Origin: an uncultured Agathobaculum sp.
Lineage (GTDB): Bacteria; Bacillota; Clostridia; Oscillospirales; Butyricicoccaceae
Length of the DNA: 5,480 nt
Assembly (NCBI GenBank): GCA_944380945.1
Contig: CALWJG010000117.1
Coordinates: 1 to 5,480, forward strand
Direction of reading: 5' to 3'
The notes under the pieces were generated by a model that was not told the origin of the DNA, did not search any database, and saw nothing but the letters and a program-made list of their open reading frames with translations. Shown here in pieces: positions 5,414 through 5,480 of the stretch (position 1 is its first letter; each line of letters starts with the position of its first letter). The translations under genes and the position numbers were made by a program.

Positions 5414-5480
5414 AATCACTACTTATCTTGAAAAGGGACATGCCGCGCCGCCTCTTGACAAACTACCGCAGGCGACGTAT
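5414..5480 (-). repeat. Right arm of the inverted repeat
   Basis: The inner part AATCACTACTTATCTTG with the following AAAAGGG (5414-5437) and the outer part GCAGGCGACGTAT (5468-5480) are the inverted counterparts of the left arm. The arm reaches the last base of the window, so its true end may lie beyond. The intervening 30 bases include ATGCCGCGCCGCC and a TTGACA box. Confidence 0.6.
5455..5480 (+). promoter_or_regulatory. Outward-facing promoter at the right edge (cut by the window)
   Basis: A perfect -35 TTGACA (5455-5460) is followed by a 17-bp spacer (5461-5477) and then TAT (5478-5480), the first half of a -10 box. Only the next three bases outside the window can confirm it. It points out of the element to the right. 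Confidence 0.5.

Larger units (their letters stand above)
4597..5480. mobile_element. Putative inverted-repeat element carrying one cargo gene
   Basis: The two ends of this segment are imperfect inverted repeats, and everything between them is one self-contained gene unit of visibly lower G+C than its neighbours. The outer 13 bases (4597-4609) match the complement of 5468-5480 at 12 positions. The inner 23-24 bases (4649-4671 and 5414-5437) match with two substitutions and one gap. No transposase is encoded, so it would be non-autonomous or a degenerate remnant. The right boundary may extend past the window, and target-site duplications cannot be seen. The position, where yabO is expected, supports insertion. 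Confidence 0.55.

Noticed and set aside
5281..5415. N-terminal extension of the cargo gene (45 residues)
   Set aside because: It would begin at a TTG lacking a ribosome binding site and lies across the promoter at 5335-5363; the GTG at 5280 has a ribosome binding site and follows the predicted transcript start.

Overview
The window looks like a chromosomal piece of a G+C-rich, spore-forming Clostridia-class Firmicute, probably a gut Oscillospiraceae/Ruminococcaceae relative. The reasons are the Bacillus-type sporulation and division cluster yabP-yabQ-divIC-yabR, strong GGAGG-type ribosome binding sites, near-consensus sigma-A promoters, and coding regions rich in G/C at third positions. The taxonomic call is inference; no rRNA or other marker gene is present.

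Layout from left to right: (1) nth, the endonuclease III gene, reads rightward from an extended -10 promoter at the left edge. (2) A stem-loop at 701-740 works as a shared terminator between nth and the leftward genes that converge on it. (3) A leftward two-gene operon encodes an amidohydrolase-superfamily protein (1596-2768) and a class I fumarase/tartrate-dehydratase-type alpha subunit (757-1599). The two overlap by ATGA, and the usual beta subunit is not beside the alpha gene. (4) A 230-bp intergenic region holds a rightward promoter (TTGACA, 17 bp, TATATT), a perfect 8-bp 5' hairpin and a strong intrinsic terminator. Together these make a convincing unassigned small RNA of about 90 nt. (5) The leftward cluster yabP-yabQ-divIC-yabR follows, ending in its own terminator at 2970-2993. 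(6) From 4597 to the right edge the character changes. Imperfect inverted repeats flank a less G+C-rich, single-gene unit that has its own promoter, palindrome, ribosome binding site and terminator. It encodes a 170-residue protein I do not recognise.

How the parts relate: YabP and YabQ act in sporulation, DivIC in septum assembly, and YabR is an S1-domain RNA-binding protein; their order matches Bacillus subtilis. In B. subtilis yabO (an S4-domain gene) precedes yabP. Here that position is occupied by the inverted-repeat unit, so the unit probably inserted upstream of the sporulation genes. Its left arm contains a sigma-E-like promoter pointing at yabP, and its right arm ends in an outward-facing TTGACA promoter cut by the window edge. 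The best candidates for something undescribed are the small RNA and this cargo-bearing inverted-repeat element.
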